64,000 nt of DNA from a bacterium (GCA_016290135.1 JAEESW010000003.1:62001-126000), one strand, 5' to 3'. Counted from the first letter of the stretch, positions 34,809-44,026 are shown. Numbers and translations: made by a program. The notes: a model not told the origin generated them from the letters alone.

Positions 34809-36185
34809 ATGACGACGCGCAATAAAAAACCTTTTTTTCATCACGCGCTCAGAATAAACAAAAATAAGTGCATAGGCTGCACGCACTGCATGAGGACCTG
34901 TCCCACAGACGCGATCAGGATCCGCGGCGGGAAGGCTTCCGTTAATCCTGACAAGTGCATCGACTGCGGAATGTGCATGATCTCGTGCAAACACGACGCG
35001 ATACTGGTAGAGCAGGACGACTTCCAGAAGATTTTTGACTACAAATGCCGCGTTGCTCTTGTTCCGTCGGTTCTTATGGGACAGTTTGACGAAAATTCCG
35101 GAACAAAATCGATTTTCGAAGGTTTGAAAAGCGTCGGTTTTACACATGTTTACGAGGTTTCACGCGCTTCTTCGCTGATTGAGGAGGCCCAGGACGAGTA
35201 TGAACAGCGCAGCGATGTCGAATTTCCGCTGATTTCATCGTTCTGTCCCGCCGTAATCAGGCTGATTCAGGTGAGATTCCCTTCGCTTCTCAAGCATATA
35301 ACCCTGATCAAGCCGCCCCTTGATATCGCAGCGGCGCACTGCAGGAACGAACTCGAAAAGACAGGAATAAATTCTTCAGATATCGGTATTTTTTATGTCT
35401 CTCCGTGTGCCGCGAAAATCGTCGCGATAAAACACCCTGTCGGCGAGAAAAAATCGGCTGTCGACGGCGTAATCAACATGGATCTGATTTATAACAAAAT
35501 CTATTCTTTCGTTTCGAACGATAAAGCCGATTCGGGAAAACTCTGCCGTCCGGCCGACAATACGCACGTCACATGGGAACTTACAGGCGGCGAGTGCATC
35601 AGGCGTGACAATCACGCGATGGCGGTTGACGGAATCCACAATGTCATCGAAATTCTGGACAAACTCGAGAACGGCGAGCTTGATGAGAACATAACTTTTC
35701 TCGAACTCAGGGCGTGCGACGAAAGCTGCGCCGGAGGAATCCTTGTTCCAGGCAACCGCTTCCTGACAGTGAGAAACCTTATTCAGAGGGAAACTCTTCC
35801 TCCGTGCAGAAAAACAGCCGACAAAAACGAGGCGGCGTGCCAGAACTGCCGCCTTTTCGGAAAATGCGGAAGCGAGTATCTTCAGGAAGCCTTCAAACTT
35901 GAAAAACTTCAGCCGAGATCTATGCTTTCCCTTGATGATGACATGGAAAAAGCTCTCGAAAAAATGGAGCATGTCGATACAATCATGCAGGTCCTTCCGA
36001 ATATCGACTGCGGAATGTGCGGCTCTCCGTCATGCCAGTCGCTTGCCGAGGACATCGCACGCGGCATCGCCGAGATCGACCAGTGCGTTTTCCTAAGGAT
36101 AACGGCGACAAAAGATGCCGAAGATGTCAAGACCTTGAAAGAATCTGTCCGCAACGTCTGGGGCAGGATCAATAATAATGAATAA
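34809..36185 (+). CDS. Sensory-type [FeFe]-hydrogenase-like Fe-S protein
   Basis: 458 aa. Two 4Fe-4S ferredoxin motifs (C21/24/27/31 and C50/53/56/60), an H-cluster-like domain with Cys146 (SSFCPA), Cys200 (VSPCAAK), Cys303 and Cys307 (RACDESC), and a C-terminal 4Fe-4S domain (C401, C404, C409, C426). All four likely H-cluster ligands are present, but the proton-relay Cys before the first ligand (the first Cys of TSCCP in catalytic enzymes) is Phe145. This fits the sensory HydS-like group lacking a PAS domain. ATG follows GGAGGCCGC. Confidence 0.83.
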   Translation: MTTRNKKPFFHHALRINKNKCIGCTHCMRTCPTDAIRIRGGKASVNPDKCIDCGMCMISCKHDAILVEQDDFQKIFDYKCRVALVPSVLMGQFDENSGTKSIFEGLKSVGFTHVYEVSRASSLIEEAQDEYEQRSDVEFPLISSFCPAVIRLIQVRFPSLLKHITLIKPPLDIAAAHCRNELEKTGINSSDIGIFYVSPCAAKIVAIKHPVGEKKSAVDGVINMDLIYNKIYSFVSNDKADSGKLCRPADNTHVTWELTGGECIRRDNHAMAVDGIHNVIEILDKLENGELDENITFLELRACDESCAGGILVPGNRFLTVRNLIQRETLPPCRKTADKNEAACQNCRLFGKCGSEYLQEAFKLEKLQPRSMLSLDDDMEKALEKMEHVDTIMQVLPNIDCGMCGSPSCQSLAEDIARGIAEIDQCVFLRITATKDAEDVKTLKESVRNVWGRINNNE

Positions 36186-36213
36186 TCGGGCGAAATAACG
36201 TTATTGTTGTTTT

Positions 36214-36270
36214 CGCGCCATCGATATATCGAAATTTCGAAATATCGACATTTCGACGAGTTTAGGCGCG
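36214..36270. repeat. GC-stem hairpin enclosing five 8-bp tandem units (element B)
   Basis: CGCGCC (36214-36219) pairs with GGCGCG (36265-36270). Between them are five 8-base units: ATCGATAT, ATCGAAAT, TTCGAAAT, ATCGACAT, TTCGACGA. Two perfect 12-base palindromes flank it: AATAACGTTATT (36194-36205) and TCGTTATAACGA (near 36281-36292). It sits between convergent genes at the left edge of the segment separating the two hydrogenase clusters. Confidence 0.82.
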
Positions 36271-36283
36271 TCAAACTTTTTCG

Positions 36284-36790
36284 TTATAACGATCTAACAC
36301 ACTTCACAAAGTGCTTTTCGCTTTTAGCTGCCTGATTTTCTTCTGTTTTTCCTGTTGAAATCGTGAAAACGAAAATTTTCCCGTTGTGAAACGGTGTCTT
36401 TGTCCAGAAAGTGCCGGAATCGAAGTTTTCTCCGTATTTCACGCACTTTCCGCAGAGTTCGCTTTCGCAGCCATCCCATTCGCAGCTGTCGGTTTCGTAG
36501 CAGAAATCGGGATTTTCCTCTTCAATGCAGAGTTCATCGATGCTTTTTATCTCGTGAAGTTCGGGAAGACTCCAGTCGGAAAAGCCGTTTTCCTCAAGGT
36601 TCTCGCAAAATGCGGCAGCCTTTTCAAAAGTCATTTTTTCGGCAGATGTCTGCGACCACAGAAAAGGGTATTCGTAAGATCTTTTACGCAAAAAAAATCC
36701 TGCCGCGACCGCAGCGGCGATCAAGAGGATCACAAAGACCCTTTTTTTTGCCGGGCGTCGGGCAGGATATGAAAAACCGCGTGATCTCAA
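36284..36790 (-). CDS. DUF1566-domain membrane-anchored protein
   Basis: 168 aa. A basic N-terminus and one membrane segment (RVFVILLIAAAVAAGFFL) followed by a DUF1566 (Lcl-like) domain: FLWSQTSAEKMTFEKAAAFC, GFSDWSLPELHEIKSI, FWTKTPF and the ending FVKCVRSL. Several Cys (CEWDGCESELCGKC) may form disulfides outside the cytoplasm. There is no ATG before the membrane segment; TTG at 36790 is taken as start, 4 bases after the rho stop, so translation may depend on coupling to rho. A slightly shorter form starting at an internal GTG is possible. Confidence 0.6.
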   Translation of the reverse strand: MRSRGFSYPARRPAKKRVFVILLIAAAVAAGFFLRKRSYEYPFLWSQTSAEKMTFEKAAAFCENLEENGFSDWSLPELHEIKSIDELCIEEENPDFCYETDSCEWDGCESELCGKCVKYGENFDSGTFWTKTPFHNGKIFVFTISTGKTEENQAAKSEKHFVKCVRSL

Positions 36791-36794
36791 AGGC

Positions 36795-38045
36795 TTATGC
36801 GTTCATGGCCTTGAGGAAATCCTTGTTGGATTTTGTCTTGCTCATCTTGTCAAGCATGAACTCCATGGAGTCGATGACATTGAGCGGGTGAAGGAGCTTT
36901 CTGAGTATCCAGACTTTGTTGAGAACGTCCGGTTCGAGAAGGAGCTCTTCCTTTCTTGTCGCCGACTTGTTGATGTCGAGACACGGGAAAATTCTCTTTT
37001 CCATGAGCTTTCTGTCAAGGTGGACTTCCATGTTACCGGTTCCTTTGAACTCTTCGAAAATGACTTCGTCCATACGGCTTCCGGTATCGATAAGTGCAGT
37101 CGCGATGATGGTGAGCGAGCCGCCTTCCTCGATGTTTCTTGCAGCACCGAAGAATCTTTTCGGTTTGTGGAGAGCGTTTGCATCGACACCGCCGGAAAGG
37201 ATCTTGCCTGATGGGGGAACGACTGCGTTGTAAGCTCTTGCAAGTCTTGTGATCGAGTCAAGAAGAATAACGACGTCCTTGCCGTATTCTACCATTCTCT
37301 TTGCCTTTTCGAGAACCATTTCAGCGACCTGAACGTGGCGTGTAGCGGGTTCGTCGAAGGTTGAAGCGATGACTTCAGCCTTAACGCTTCTCATCATATC
37401 GGTAACTTCCTCGGGACGTTCGTCGATAAGGAGAACGATGAGGAAAATGTCGGGATGGTTTTCGGTGATCGAGTGAGCGATGTCCTGAAGAAGGACGGTC
37501 TTACCGGTTCTCGGCGGAGCAACTAAAAGACCGCGCTGTCCCATGCCTATCGGAACGAGGAGATCCATGATCCTTGTCGACATGACTGTGCTTTTCGTCT
37601 CAAGATGGATCTTCTGAGTGGGGTAGAAGGGAGTGAGGTTGTCGAAAAGAGGCGTGTGTCTGTTCTTTTCGATGTCTTCCGACTCAAAAACCGATGTGAT
37701 CTTCTGAAGTGCGAAGTATCTTTCGCCTTCTTTCGGGCTTCTGATTTCGCCGCTGATCGTCTGACCTGTGCGGAGACCGTATCTTTTTATCATTGACGGC
37801 GGAACGTAGATGTCGTCGGGACCCGGAAGGTAGTTGTATTTCGGGCTTCTGAGGAAACCGAAACCGTCCGTGAGGATCTGAAGGACGCCGTCCGCTTCAA
37901 TAATTTCATTGTTTTCAACGAGTTTCTGCAGGATCTCGTAAATAAGTTCCTGGACTCTTTTCGATGAAGCCTCTTCGATACCGAGCTGTTCGGCCATTGC
38001 GACGAGTTCATCAGGCTTTCTGTTCTTTAACTCTTGTAAATTCAT
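36795..38045 (-). CDS. rho: Transcription termination factor Rho
   Basis: 416 aa RNA-dependent ATPase/helicase hexamer. Rho N-terminal helix bundle ([20 protein letters not shown]), RNA-binding OSB fold with GFGFLRSP and [10 protein letters not shown]-loop [17 protein letters not shown], and [11 protein letters not shown] plus [20 protein letters not shown]. Length is normal (419 in E. coli). ATG at 38045 follows TTTGGAGAAACTT. The leader is ~150 bases long, which would suit the autoregulation known for rho genes. Confidence 0.97.
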   Translation of the reverse strand: MNLQELKNRKPDELVAMAEQLGIEEASSKRVQELIYEILQKLVENNEIIEADGVLQILTDGFGFLRSPKYNYLPGPDDIYVPPSMIKRYGLRTGQTISGEIRSPKEGERYFALQKITSVFESEDIEKNRHTPLFDNLTPFYPTQKIHLETKSTVMSTRIMDLLVPIGMGQRGLLVAPPRTGKTVLLQDIAHSITENHPDIFLIVLLIDERPEEVTDMMRSVKAEVIASTFDEPATRHVQVAEMVLEKAKRMVEYGKDVVILLDSITRLARAYNAVVPPSGKILSGGVDANALHKPKRFFGAARNIEEGGSLTIIATALIDTGSRMDEVIFEEFKGTGNMEVHLDRKLMEKRIFPCLDINKSATRKEELLLEPDVLNKVWILRKLLHPLNVIDSMEFMLDKMSKTKSNKDFLKAMNA

Positions 38046-38201
38046 AAGTTTCTCCAAATGGTTGATAAAATATCGAAATTAAAGGACTCTTTCAAAGAAG
38101 TTACCCATTTCTTCCAAACTAACGAGGATCAATTTTTGATTTTTGTTAAAACACCCAAGCATATTGGCTGAGAGTGAACAAAACGAAATTCACGGGCTGG
38201 A

Positions 38202-38229
38202 TAGATAGTAAATAAAAGGCGTTTGTCAA
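38202..38229 (-). promoter_or_regulatory. Promoter of rho
   Basis: Minus strand: consensus -35 TTGACA (38224-38229), 16-bp spacer, -10 TATCTA (38202-38207). Implies a ~150-base untranslated leader. The gene-free stretch 38046-38413 contains this promoter, the leader and the uvrB-like fragment below, nothing else recognisable. Confidence 0.72.
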
Positions 38230-38278
38230 GATTTTTTTACTTGCATCCTGCAAATAAGCGATATTCCTGAAAAAATTT

Positions 38279-38350
38279 TTATTCCTTTTTCTCGCCGAGA
38301 CCTGCTTTGTACTGGAAGATCTTGTCGCGCAGTATTGCGGCGTATTCGAA
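38279..38350 (-). pseudogene. uvrB 3'-end-like fragment (UVR motif)
   Basis: On the minus strand the frame reads FEYAAILRDKIFQYKAGLG then EKKE and a stop, almost exactly the C-terminus of the intact UvrB encoded 2.5 kb away (40777-42750), with scattered synonymous changes (roughly 58 of 69 bases shared by eye). Upstream of Phe the similarity ends abruptly and the frame runs back to the stop codon of the lipoprotein gene at 38414 with no start codon. It is a detached remnant of uvrB or another UVR-motif gene, diverged enough not to be recent. Confidence 0.72.
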
Positions 38351-38413
38351 TATGGGGAGGATTTTTCTGTCCAGAAATGCTTGACCATTATAAGTCCGAT
38401 GGATAAAGGCTTT

Positions 38414-39529
38414 TTACTCGACTTTATTGTAATATATCCTTGCCGTGACGCGCAGAGGCTTCACCGATTCGCCGCCTGAGACTGAAACGCGGTAGGATAT
38501 CGGTCCGTTATGTCCTTTTGCTGCCTGACTGACGTATGCGATGAAATATTTGTAGCCTTCGCCGTCCTCTTCGGGGAAGAAAACGCTGACCGGAGATTCG
38601 ACAAGCTGAGACGGGAAATAGCCCGAGACCGTGCCGAATTCGACATTTATTTCAGGCATCGGGTCGTTTTTTGCCGCGTTTTCATCAAGATACCTGATCT
38701 CGAGCAACATTTTCGCGTGCTGGTCCGGGTCTGCGTCGAAATTTCCCTTAAGTTCGTAAGTGCTAAGCTGGAACGAAGGATTTTCGCTGTTTACGATGCC
38801 CGATTTCTTCATGACTCTGTAGCCGGTTTCGTCGGGATCGCCGTAATCCCAGACCGATTCGAGGTCTCCCGCGAAGTTGACTCCGTTCAGTTTGTACTGG
38901 ACCGGAATGCCGAGAGTCGGGCTGAAGTAGACTTCACCGGTAAATTCGGTGTTTCCGAGAAAGTCGCCGAGAGTCCCTTCGCTTATTTTTCCGCTTCCCG
39001 TGTAGTGCCTGAGCCCCGAATAAGAGCCCGAAGGAGTGTTTATAGACACATCTTCCTCTTCAAGTTTGAGCGTCCAGTCGAGCGGAACATCGACTTCGAG
39101 CGGCATTCCCGGCAGTTTCACCGTGAATTCTCCGCTTCCTTCCGTCGTTTCGCCGATATCCGGCAGATCTACTTCTATTGCCTCTTTCGGTTTTATCCCT
39201 TCGCCGCTTTTTGAAGTGTAGCCGCCGAACACGATCTTTTTTGTCTCTTTCGTGACTGGAAACGGTGAAAAGAGCATTTCAGCCTCGCTGTTTCCGTCGA
39301 TCTTGACATCGATCACGTCGAAAACTCTTCCTGAAAATTCAGATGTTCCCGATCTTCCGAGGACATGGGGCTTTTTTTCATTGGTGAGCATCCCCGCGTT
39401 GATTGCCGCGACACTTGTGACTGTCGGTTCGCCGTAAGGGCTTTTTTCGGCGTTGAAAGAGTCTCCGCTTCCGCCTCCGCAGGCAAACATAAAAAGTGCG
39501 AAGATCGCAAAAAGTGTGAATTTTTTCAT
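38414..39529 (-). CDS. Surface lipoprotein of unknown function
   Basis: 371 aa. Lipobox FMFAC (Cys17) followed by a Gly/Ser spacer. The mature part is predicted all-beta, with EFTVKLPGMPLEVDVPLDWTLK (cut) and a C-terminal YRVSVSGGESVKPLRVTARIYY strand pair; there are no Cys after the lipobox and no known domain. Start at 39529 with GGAGG six bases upstream. The stop codon abuts the uvrB-like fragment. Function unknown. Confidence 0.72.
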   Translation of the reverse strand: MKKFTLFAIFALFMFACGGGSGDSFNAEKSPYGEPTVTSVAAINAGMLTNEKKPHVLGRSGTSEFSGRVFDVIDVKIDGNSEAEMLFSPFPVTKETKKIVFGGYTSKSGEGIKPKEAIEVDLPDIGETTEGSGEFTVKLPGMPLEVDVPLDWTLKLEEEDVSINTPSGSYSGLRHYTGSGKISEGTLGDFLGNTEFTGEVYFSPTLGIPVQYKLNGVNFAGDLESVWDYGDPDETGYRVMKKSGIVNSENPSFQLSTYELKGNFDADPDQHAKMLLEIRYLDENAAKNDPMPEINVEFGTVSGYFPSQLVESPVSVFFPEEDGEGYKYFIAYVSQAAKGHNGPISYRVSVSGGESVKPLRVTARIYYNKVE

Positions 39530-39629
39530 GTCATCCTCCAAACAATGTGCATTTTAAACTAACATAATTTGAAATATGAGCAACTAAAATAATTCTGATG
39601 CCTGTTTTTCAGAACATCTGAAAAAATCC

Positions 39630-39657
39630 TTGCCAATCCGTATAAAACACCTATAAT
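39630..39657 (+). promoter_or_regulatory. Promoter of the acidic-repeat lipoprotein gene
   Basis: Plus strand: -35 TTGCCA (39630-39635), 16-bp spacer, -10 TATAAT (39652-39657), 26 bases before the ATG at 39684. Confidence 0.72.
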
Positions 39658-39683
39658 TTCTTCGGGTTTTTGTGGAGGGAAAG

Positions 39684-40727
39684 ATGAAGAAATTTTTCGC
39701 GTTTTTCGTGTTCTTCGTGGCTTTGATTTTTGCTGTTAGCTGTGGCGGAAGTTCAAAAAGCAATGATCAAACGGAGGCAAGAGACGGCGATTCTCAACCG
39801 GATGACACAGATACAGACACTGCTTCGGACGATGATTCGTATGCCGTTCCGGATGATGACGCGGATTCAGGAAGAGAGCCTTGGCCGCCTGATGATTGTT
39901 TCTATACCAGGTGCGCTAATCCGCCTGAGCCCGAACCCGAGCCTGAGTGTGTACTTGATGAAAGTATTATCAACAGCGATGCTGAAAAGTATTTCGGATT
40001 CAAAGGTGTCGGTCTGATCAACGCCGAGGGCACACAGGACCCTGAATGGGCAAGTCTTGTAAATGTTGCTCTAAAAGGTATTGACGGAAAAGATATTCAC
40101 TCTGGAAACGCTTATTCGTTTTTCTATGAAACAACTCTTACTGCAGATGATGGAACAGGTATGCCGGCAGTGGCACTCGAAGCAATCGGTGTCGATTCTA
40201 CCCTACCCATGGGCTTGACTCGTGCTTTTGCGTATTTTCCCATCCATTACCTTGACCTTCTTGCAGAGTATGAAGGTGTATTGCCTTTAGCTCCGACCGT
40301 TCAGATCTTTGATGTTGTCTTTACATCAGACAATGCCTATGCAAAGCAGTGTCTTATTGCTGAAAACAAATACGCCATGAACGAGGTTTTCGGTGTTGAA
40401 ACGGCAGTCGGCAGATTTCAGGTTTGCTATAAAGACAACTATACATTTGAGGTGGGCAAAACTTTCAAAGTTGTAATGAATGCCGAACTTGAAACTGTTC
40501 AGAAAGCTGTTGATACTGCCGAAGACACAGATGAAGACGCGGTCGAATATACAGACGAAGATGCAGGCGAATATACAGATGAAGATGCGGTCGAATATAC
40601 AGACGAAAACATAGACGAAGACACAACTGAAGATACGGACAAAGACGCAGAACCCGTTGACGATCCCTGCACCTGCTACAAAACAGAAGACTGGTCGGTT
40701 GTTGACTGCTCGGAAATATCCTGGTGA
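39684..40727 (+). CDS. Lipoprotein with acidic octapeptide repeats
   Basis: 347 aa. Lipobox FAVSC (Cys20), acidic linker with DTDTASDDD and PEPEPEPEC, a middle domain (~95-270) with few recognisable features, then a run of EYTDEDAV-type octapeptides and a short Cys-bearing tail (DDPCTCYKTEDW). Start at the ATG preceded by GGAGGGAAAG. It is the only plus-strand gene between rho and the DUF4143 ATPase and is bracketed by its own promoter and terminator. Function unknown. Confidence 0.75.
   Translation: MKKFFAFFVFFVALIFAVSCGGSSKSNDQTEARDGDSQPDDTDTDTASDDDSYAVPDDDADSGREPWPPDDCFYTRCANPPEPEPEPECVLDESIINSDAEKYFGFKGVGLINAEGTQDPEWASLVNVALKGIDGKDIHSGNAYSFFYETTLTADDGTGMPAVALEAIGVDSTLPMGLTRAFAYFPIHYLDLLAEYEGVLPLAPTVQIFDVVFTSDNAYAKQCLIAENKYAMNEVFGVETAVGRFQVCYKDNYTFEVGKTFKVVMNAELETVQKAVDTAEDTDEDAVEYTDEDAGEYTDEDAVEYTDENIDEDTTEDTDKDAEPVDDPCTCYKTEDWSVVDCSEISW
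40521..40640 (+). repeat. 24-bp tandem repeat inside a lipoprotein gene
   Basis: Five consecutive 24-base units, the inner ones close to GAATATACAGAYGAAGATGC plus four bases, encoding EYTDEDA(V/G). Units 2 and 3 differ at only four positions, suggesting recent expansion. Confidence 0.8.
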
Positions 40728-40732
40728 TAAAT

Positions 40733-40772
40733 TCTGTTTTTTCTTTTATTCCTTGTCTCAAAACAGATTTTT
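40733..40772 (+). terminator. Probable terminator of the acidic-repeat lipoprotein gene
   Basis: TCTGTTTT (40733-40740) and AAAACAGA (40760-40767) form an 8-bp stem with a 19-base loop, followed by TTTTT. The stem is AT-rich, so strength is moderate; it also separates this gene from the convergent uvrB. Confidence 0.6.
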
Positions 40773-40776
40773 GGTG

Positions 40777-42750
40777 TTAGCCCTCTTTTTTCTCTCCTAA
40801 ACCTGCTTTGTACTGGAAGATTTTGTCGCGGAGTATCGCGGCGTATTCGAAATCCCATTCGGCTGCCGCTTTTTTCATTTCGCTTTCGAGTTCGGCGATG
40901 AGTTTTATGGTCCTGCTGCGCGGCATTTTGGTGACACCTTCCTTTGATTTTCCGGGGATGTGCGATTCGATGTCGAGGACCGCCTTTTTGGTGACGCTGT
41001 GCGGCGTGATGCCGTGCTCGGCGTTGAATTTTTCCTGGATCTGTCTGCGGCGCATGGTCTCATAGACTGCGTTTTTGAGCGAATCGGGCATCGTGTCGGC
41101 GAAAAGGAGAGCCCTGCCGTTTTCGTTTCTCGCGGCACGTCCTATCGTCTGGATGAGTGAGGCTTCGCTTCTAAGGAAACCTTCTTTGTCGGCATCCAGA
41201 ATGGCGACGAGCGAAACTTCGGGAATGTCCAGCCCTTCACGCAGAAGGTTGACTCCGACGAGGACGTCGAACATGTTTTTCCTCAGTTCCATGACGATCT
41301 TGAGCCTCTCGATGCTGTCGATGTCGCTGTGGAGGTAGCGCGCTCTGATGCCGCGCGCTTTGAGGAAATCGGTGAGGTCTTCCGCCATTTTTTTTGTGAG
41401 CGAAGTGACCAAAACTTTGCCGCCGGCAGCGGTCTCCTTGACGATCTCGTCGTAAAGTTCCGCGATCTCGTTTTTGGCTGGAAGCACCTGCGGAAGCGGA
41501 TCCAAAAGTCCGGTGGGTCTGTTTATAAGTTCAATGATCTCAGAGACTTGACTGATCTCATACTCTTTCGGAGTCGCAGAAACGAACATCACTTTATCGG
41601 TTTTTGCAATGAATTCGTCGAAATTGAGCGGCCTGTTGTCAAGCGCGCTCGGAAGGCGGAAACCGTATTTCACGAGGACCTCTTTTCTCGCGCGGTCGCC
41701 TCTGAACATCCCCTTTATCTGCGGCAGAGTGACGTGCGATTCGTCAACGATGACAAGGAAATCGTCGCCGAAATAGTCCATGAGCGTGGGCGGCGTTTCT
41801 CCCTCTTCGCGGTTCGTGATGTATCTCGAATAATTCTCGATCCCCGAGCAGTATCCGGCAGTCTCGAGCATCGCAAGATCCTGCGTCACGCGCTCCCTTA
41901 TCCGCTGCGCCTCGATCAGTTTGCCGCTGTTTTCAAAGTATTTTATCCGCTCGGCGAGCTCAACTTTTATCTTTTCGACCGAACGTTTCAGAGTCTCCTT
42001 TTCGGCAACATAGTGGCTTGAAGGATAGACGCTCACCGAATCCAGACTCTTGATTTTCTGCCCGTCGAAAGGCCTGATAAGCGAAATTTCCTCGATCTCG
42101 TCGCCGAAGTAGGAGATCCTGACAGCGACTTCCTCTTCGTAAGGCGGAAAAATATCGACGACATCGCCTCTCACGCGGAATTTGCAGCGGGTGAGGTCGG
42201 CATTGGTCCTTTCGTACTGCGTTTCGACCAGGTCTTCGCACAGTTTTTTCATCGGGTAGGTGTTTCCGACGAAAAGTTTTATCGTGAGATCCTTGTAGTA
42301 TTCAGGCGAGCCGATGCCGTAGATCGCACTTACCGAGGCGACGATCACGCACTGCCTGGTTTCAAGCAGGTGAGCCGTCGCGTAGTGGCGCATCCGCTCG
42401 ATGTCGTCGTTGCGAGCCGCGTCCTTTTCGATGTAGGTGTCGGTCGTCGGAATGTAGGCTTCAGGCTGGTAGTAGTCGTAAAAAGAGATGAAGTATCCCA
42501 CCGCGTTTTCAGGAAAAAAGTTCTTGAACTCTCCGTAAAGCTGCCCCGCAAGCGTCTTGTTGTGGGCGATAACGAGTGTCGGCACATTCAAAGCCTTGAT
42601 GAGATGCGCCATGACGAAAGTTTTGCCGGTTCCCGTCGCACCGAGGATAAGCTCGCGCTTCGAGCCGTTCCTGAAATTGTTTATGACCTTTTTTATCGCC
42701 TCCGGCTGATCGCCAGCCGGCGCAAAGTCTGAATGAAGCTTGAATTCCAT
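40777..42750 (-). CDS. uvrB: Excinuclease ABC subunit B
   Basis: 657 aa. Nucleotide-excision repair helicase-like subunit. Walker A LGATGTGKTFVMA, beta-hairpin region YYQPEAYIPTTDTYIEKD (residues ~90-110), DESHVTLPQI, LREGLDIPEVSLVAILDADKEGFLRS (cut), QTIGRAARN, and the C-terminal UVR motif IAELESEMKKAAAEWDFEYAA (cut) for UvrC binding. Start at 42750 with GAGGTTTTAA before ATG. A copy of its last ~70 bases, diverged, is present at 38279-38350. Confidence 0.96.
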   Translation of the reverse strand: MEFKLHSDFAPAGDQPEAIKKVINNFRNGSKRELILGATGTGKTFVMAHLIKALNVPTLVIAHNKTLAGQLYGEFKNFFPENAVGYFISFYDYYQPEAYIPTTDTYIEKDAARNDDIERMRHYATAHLLETRQCVIVASVSAIYGIGSPEYYKDLTIKLFVGNTYPMKKLCEDLVETQYERTNADLTRCKFRVRGDVVDIFPPYEEEVAVRISYFGDEIEEISLIRPFDGQKIKSLDSVSVYPSSHYVAEKETLKRSVEKIKVELAERIKYFENSGKLIEAQRIRERVTQDLAMLETAGYCSGIENYSRYITNREEGETPPTLMDYFGDDFLVIVDESHVTLPQIKGMFRGDRARKEVLVKYGFRLPSALDNRPLNFDEFIAKTDKVMFVSATPKEYEISQVSEIIELINRPTGLLDPLPQVLPAKNEIAELYDEIVKETAAGGKVLVTSLTKKMAEDLTDFLKARGIRARYLHSDIDSIERLKIVMELRKNMFDVLVGVNLLREGLDIPEVSLVAILDADKEGFLRSEASLIQTIGRAARNENGRALLFADTMPDSLKNAVYETMRRRQIQEKFNAEHGITPHSVTKKAVLDIESHIPGKSKEGVTKMPRSRTIKLIAELESEMKKAAAEWDFEYAAILRDKIFQYKAGLGEKKEG

Positions 42751-42773
42751 TTAAAACCTCAAAGAACAGCGCG

Positions 42774-42801
42774 ATTATACGCTGAAAAAATATTTTGTCT
42801 T
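42774..42801 (-). promoter_or_regulatory. Promoter of uvrB
   Basis: Minus strand: -35 AAGACA (42796-42801), 16-bp spacer, -10 TATAAT (42774-42779). No LexA-type box was recognised nearby. Confidence 0.6.
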
Positions 42802-42811
42802 TATTTGTTTT

Positions 42812-44026
42812 TCATATTGCGTCAATCGGAATCAGCGAGTTCATACTGTCAAGCGGCAGAGTTGAGGCCGCCATGCAGAGAATGCAGCCTTTCCCGACTT
42901 CAAAATTGCTTAATCCGTGAATAACATTAAAATTTTTCAAGGATTCCCTGCCTGGATTTGCGGATTTTTTGATCTCTATGGGAAAGATTTTTCCGTTTTG
43001 GACAATGAGCAGGTCTATTTCTTTTGAATTGTTGTCGCGGTAGTAGCAGAGACGGCTGCGGACATCGACCCCGGCATTCGCATAACTCTTGATGATTTCG
43101 GAAACGACATAAGTTTCGAACATCGCTCCCGACATTGCCGAAAGTTCAAGTGCTCTCGGGTTGTTCCAAAGACTCAGGTAGCAGGCAAGTCCTGTATCCA
43201 TAAAGTAAAGTTTCGGACGTTTGACGATTCTTTTGACTGTGTTTGCGGAAAACGGTGAAAGAAGAAAAACTATTCCTGATGAAACAAGGACAGAAAGCCA
43301 TGAGTCGGCGGTTTTGGAATCGATTCCGATATCTTTCGATATGTCAGAAAGGTTGACTTCCTGAGCAGTCCGTGCTGCCACGCAGGAGATGAATCTAAGG
43401 AATCTTTCTTCATCCCTTATGTTTATGAGATCACGGATATCGCGTTCCAGATAAGTCTGCATGTATGATCCGAAGTAATCTTCCGAAGAGATTTCCTTGT
43501 CGGCTGAGAGCTTCGGCATTCCGCCTCTGTAAATTTGTCCGAAAACTTCGGAAATCGTTCTTTTCTGCTCGGAAAACGGGACTTCTTCCGGCAGAAACGC
43601 CTTGGAATCTTTTCCTGATATCTCGGAATAACTTAGAGAATACAGAGAAATCACAGCCACTCTTCCGGCAAGCGACTCACTCACGTTTTTCATTGCGTGA
43701 AACATCTGCGAACCTGTCAGAAAATACTGGCCTGAAGTATTTTTTCTGTCGACATTAATTTTAATAAAAGGAAGAAGTTCCGGCGCATATTGGATTTCGT
43801 CAATTATGAGAGGTGTTTCATACTGCTGAAGAAAAAGTTCGGGATCGCTCTTAGCAAGCTGCTTCAATACCGGATAATCGAGTGTCACATAATTGATCTT
43901 CCCGTTTTTTCGGGCGAATTCTTTGAGCAAAGTCGTTTTTCCGGTTTGTCTTGCTCCGCAGACCATAATTACAGGAAAATGCTTTGAAAGCTCTTCAATT
44001 CTTGAAACTGCCGTTCTTTTAATCAT
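42812..44026 (-). CDS. AAA ATPase with DUF4143 domain
   Basis: 404 aa. N-terminal P-loop domain of the AAA_14 type: Walker A GARQTGKTT at residues 24-32, Walker B-like PLIIDEIQYAPEL, sensor FLTGSQMF; C-terminal DUF4143 with KRPKLYFMDTGLACYL and a PD-(D/E)xK-like EIDLLIVQNGKIFPIEIKKS. ATG at 44026 follows GGAGACGAAGC. These proteins are widespread, patchily distributed and often found in variable regions; function is unknown. The gene marks the right edge of the segment between the two hydrogenase clusters. Confidence 0.87.
   Translation of the reverse strand: MIKRTAVSRIEELSKHFPVIMVCGARQTGKTTLLKEFARKNGKINYVTLDYPVLKQLAKSDPELFLQQYETPLIIDEIQYAPELLPFIKINVDRKNTSGQYFLTGSQMFHAMKNVSESLAGRVAVISLYSLSYSEISGKDSKAFLPEEVPFSEQKRTISEVFGQIYRGGMPKLSADKEISSEDYFGSYMQTYLERDIRDLINIRDEERFLRFISCVAARTAQEVNLSDISKDIGIDSKTADSWLSVLVSSGIVFLLSPFSANTVKRIVKRPKLYFMDTGLACYLSLWNNPRALELSAMSGAMFETYVVSEIIKSYANAGVDVRSRLCYYRDNNSKEIDLLIVQNGKIFPIEIKKSANPGRESLKNFNVIHGLSNFEVGKGCILCMAASTLPLDSMNSLIPIDAI

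Noticed and set aside
36181-36300. Element B as a bidirectional rho-independent terminator
   Set aside because: The GC stem is separated by about 45 bases of AT-rich repeats and is not followed by a T-run on either strand.
38146-38388. Minus-strand 80-codon open frame overlapping the uvrB-like fragment
   Set aside because: It is in a different frame from the UVR-motif homology and shows no similarity or ribosome site; the real signal is the fragment in the other frame.
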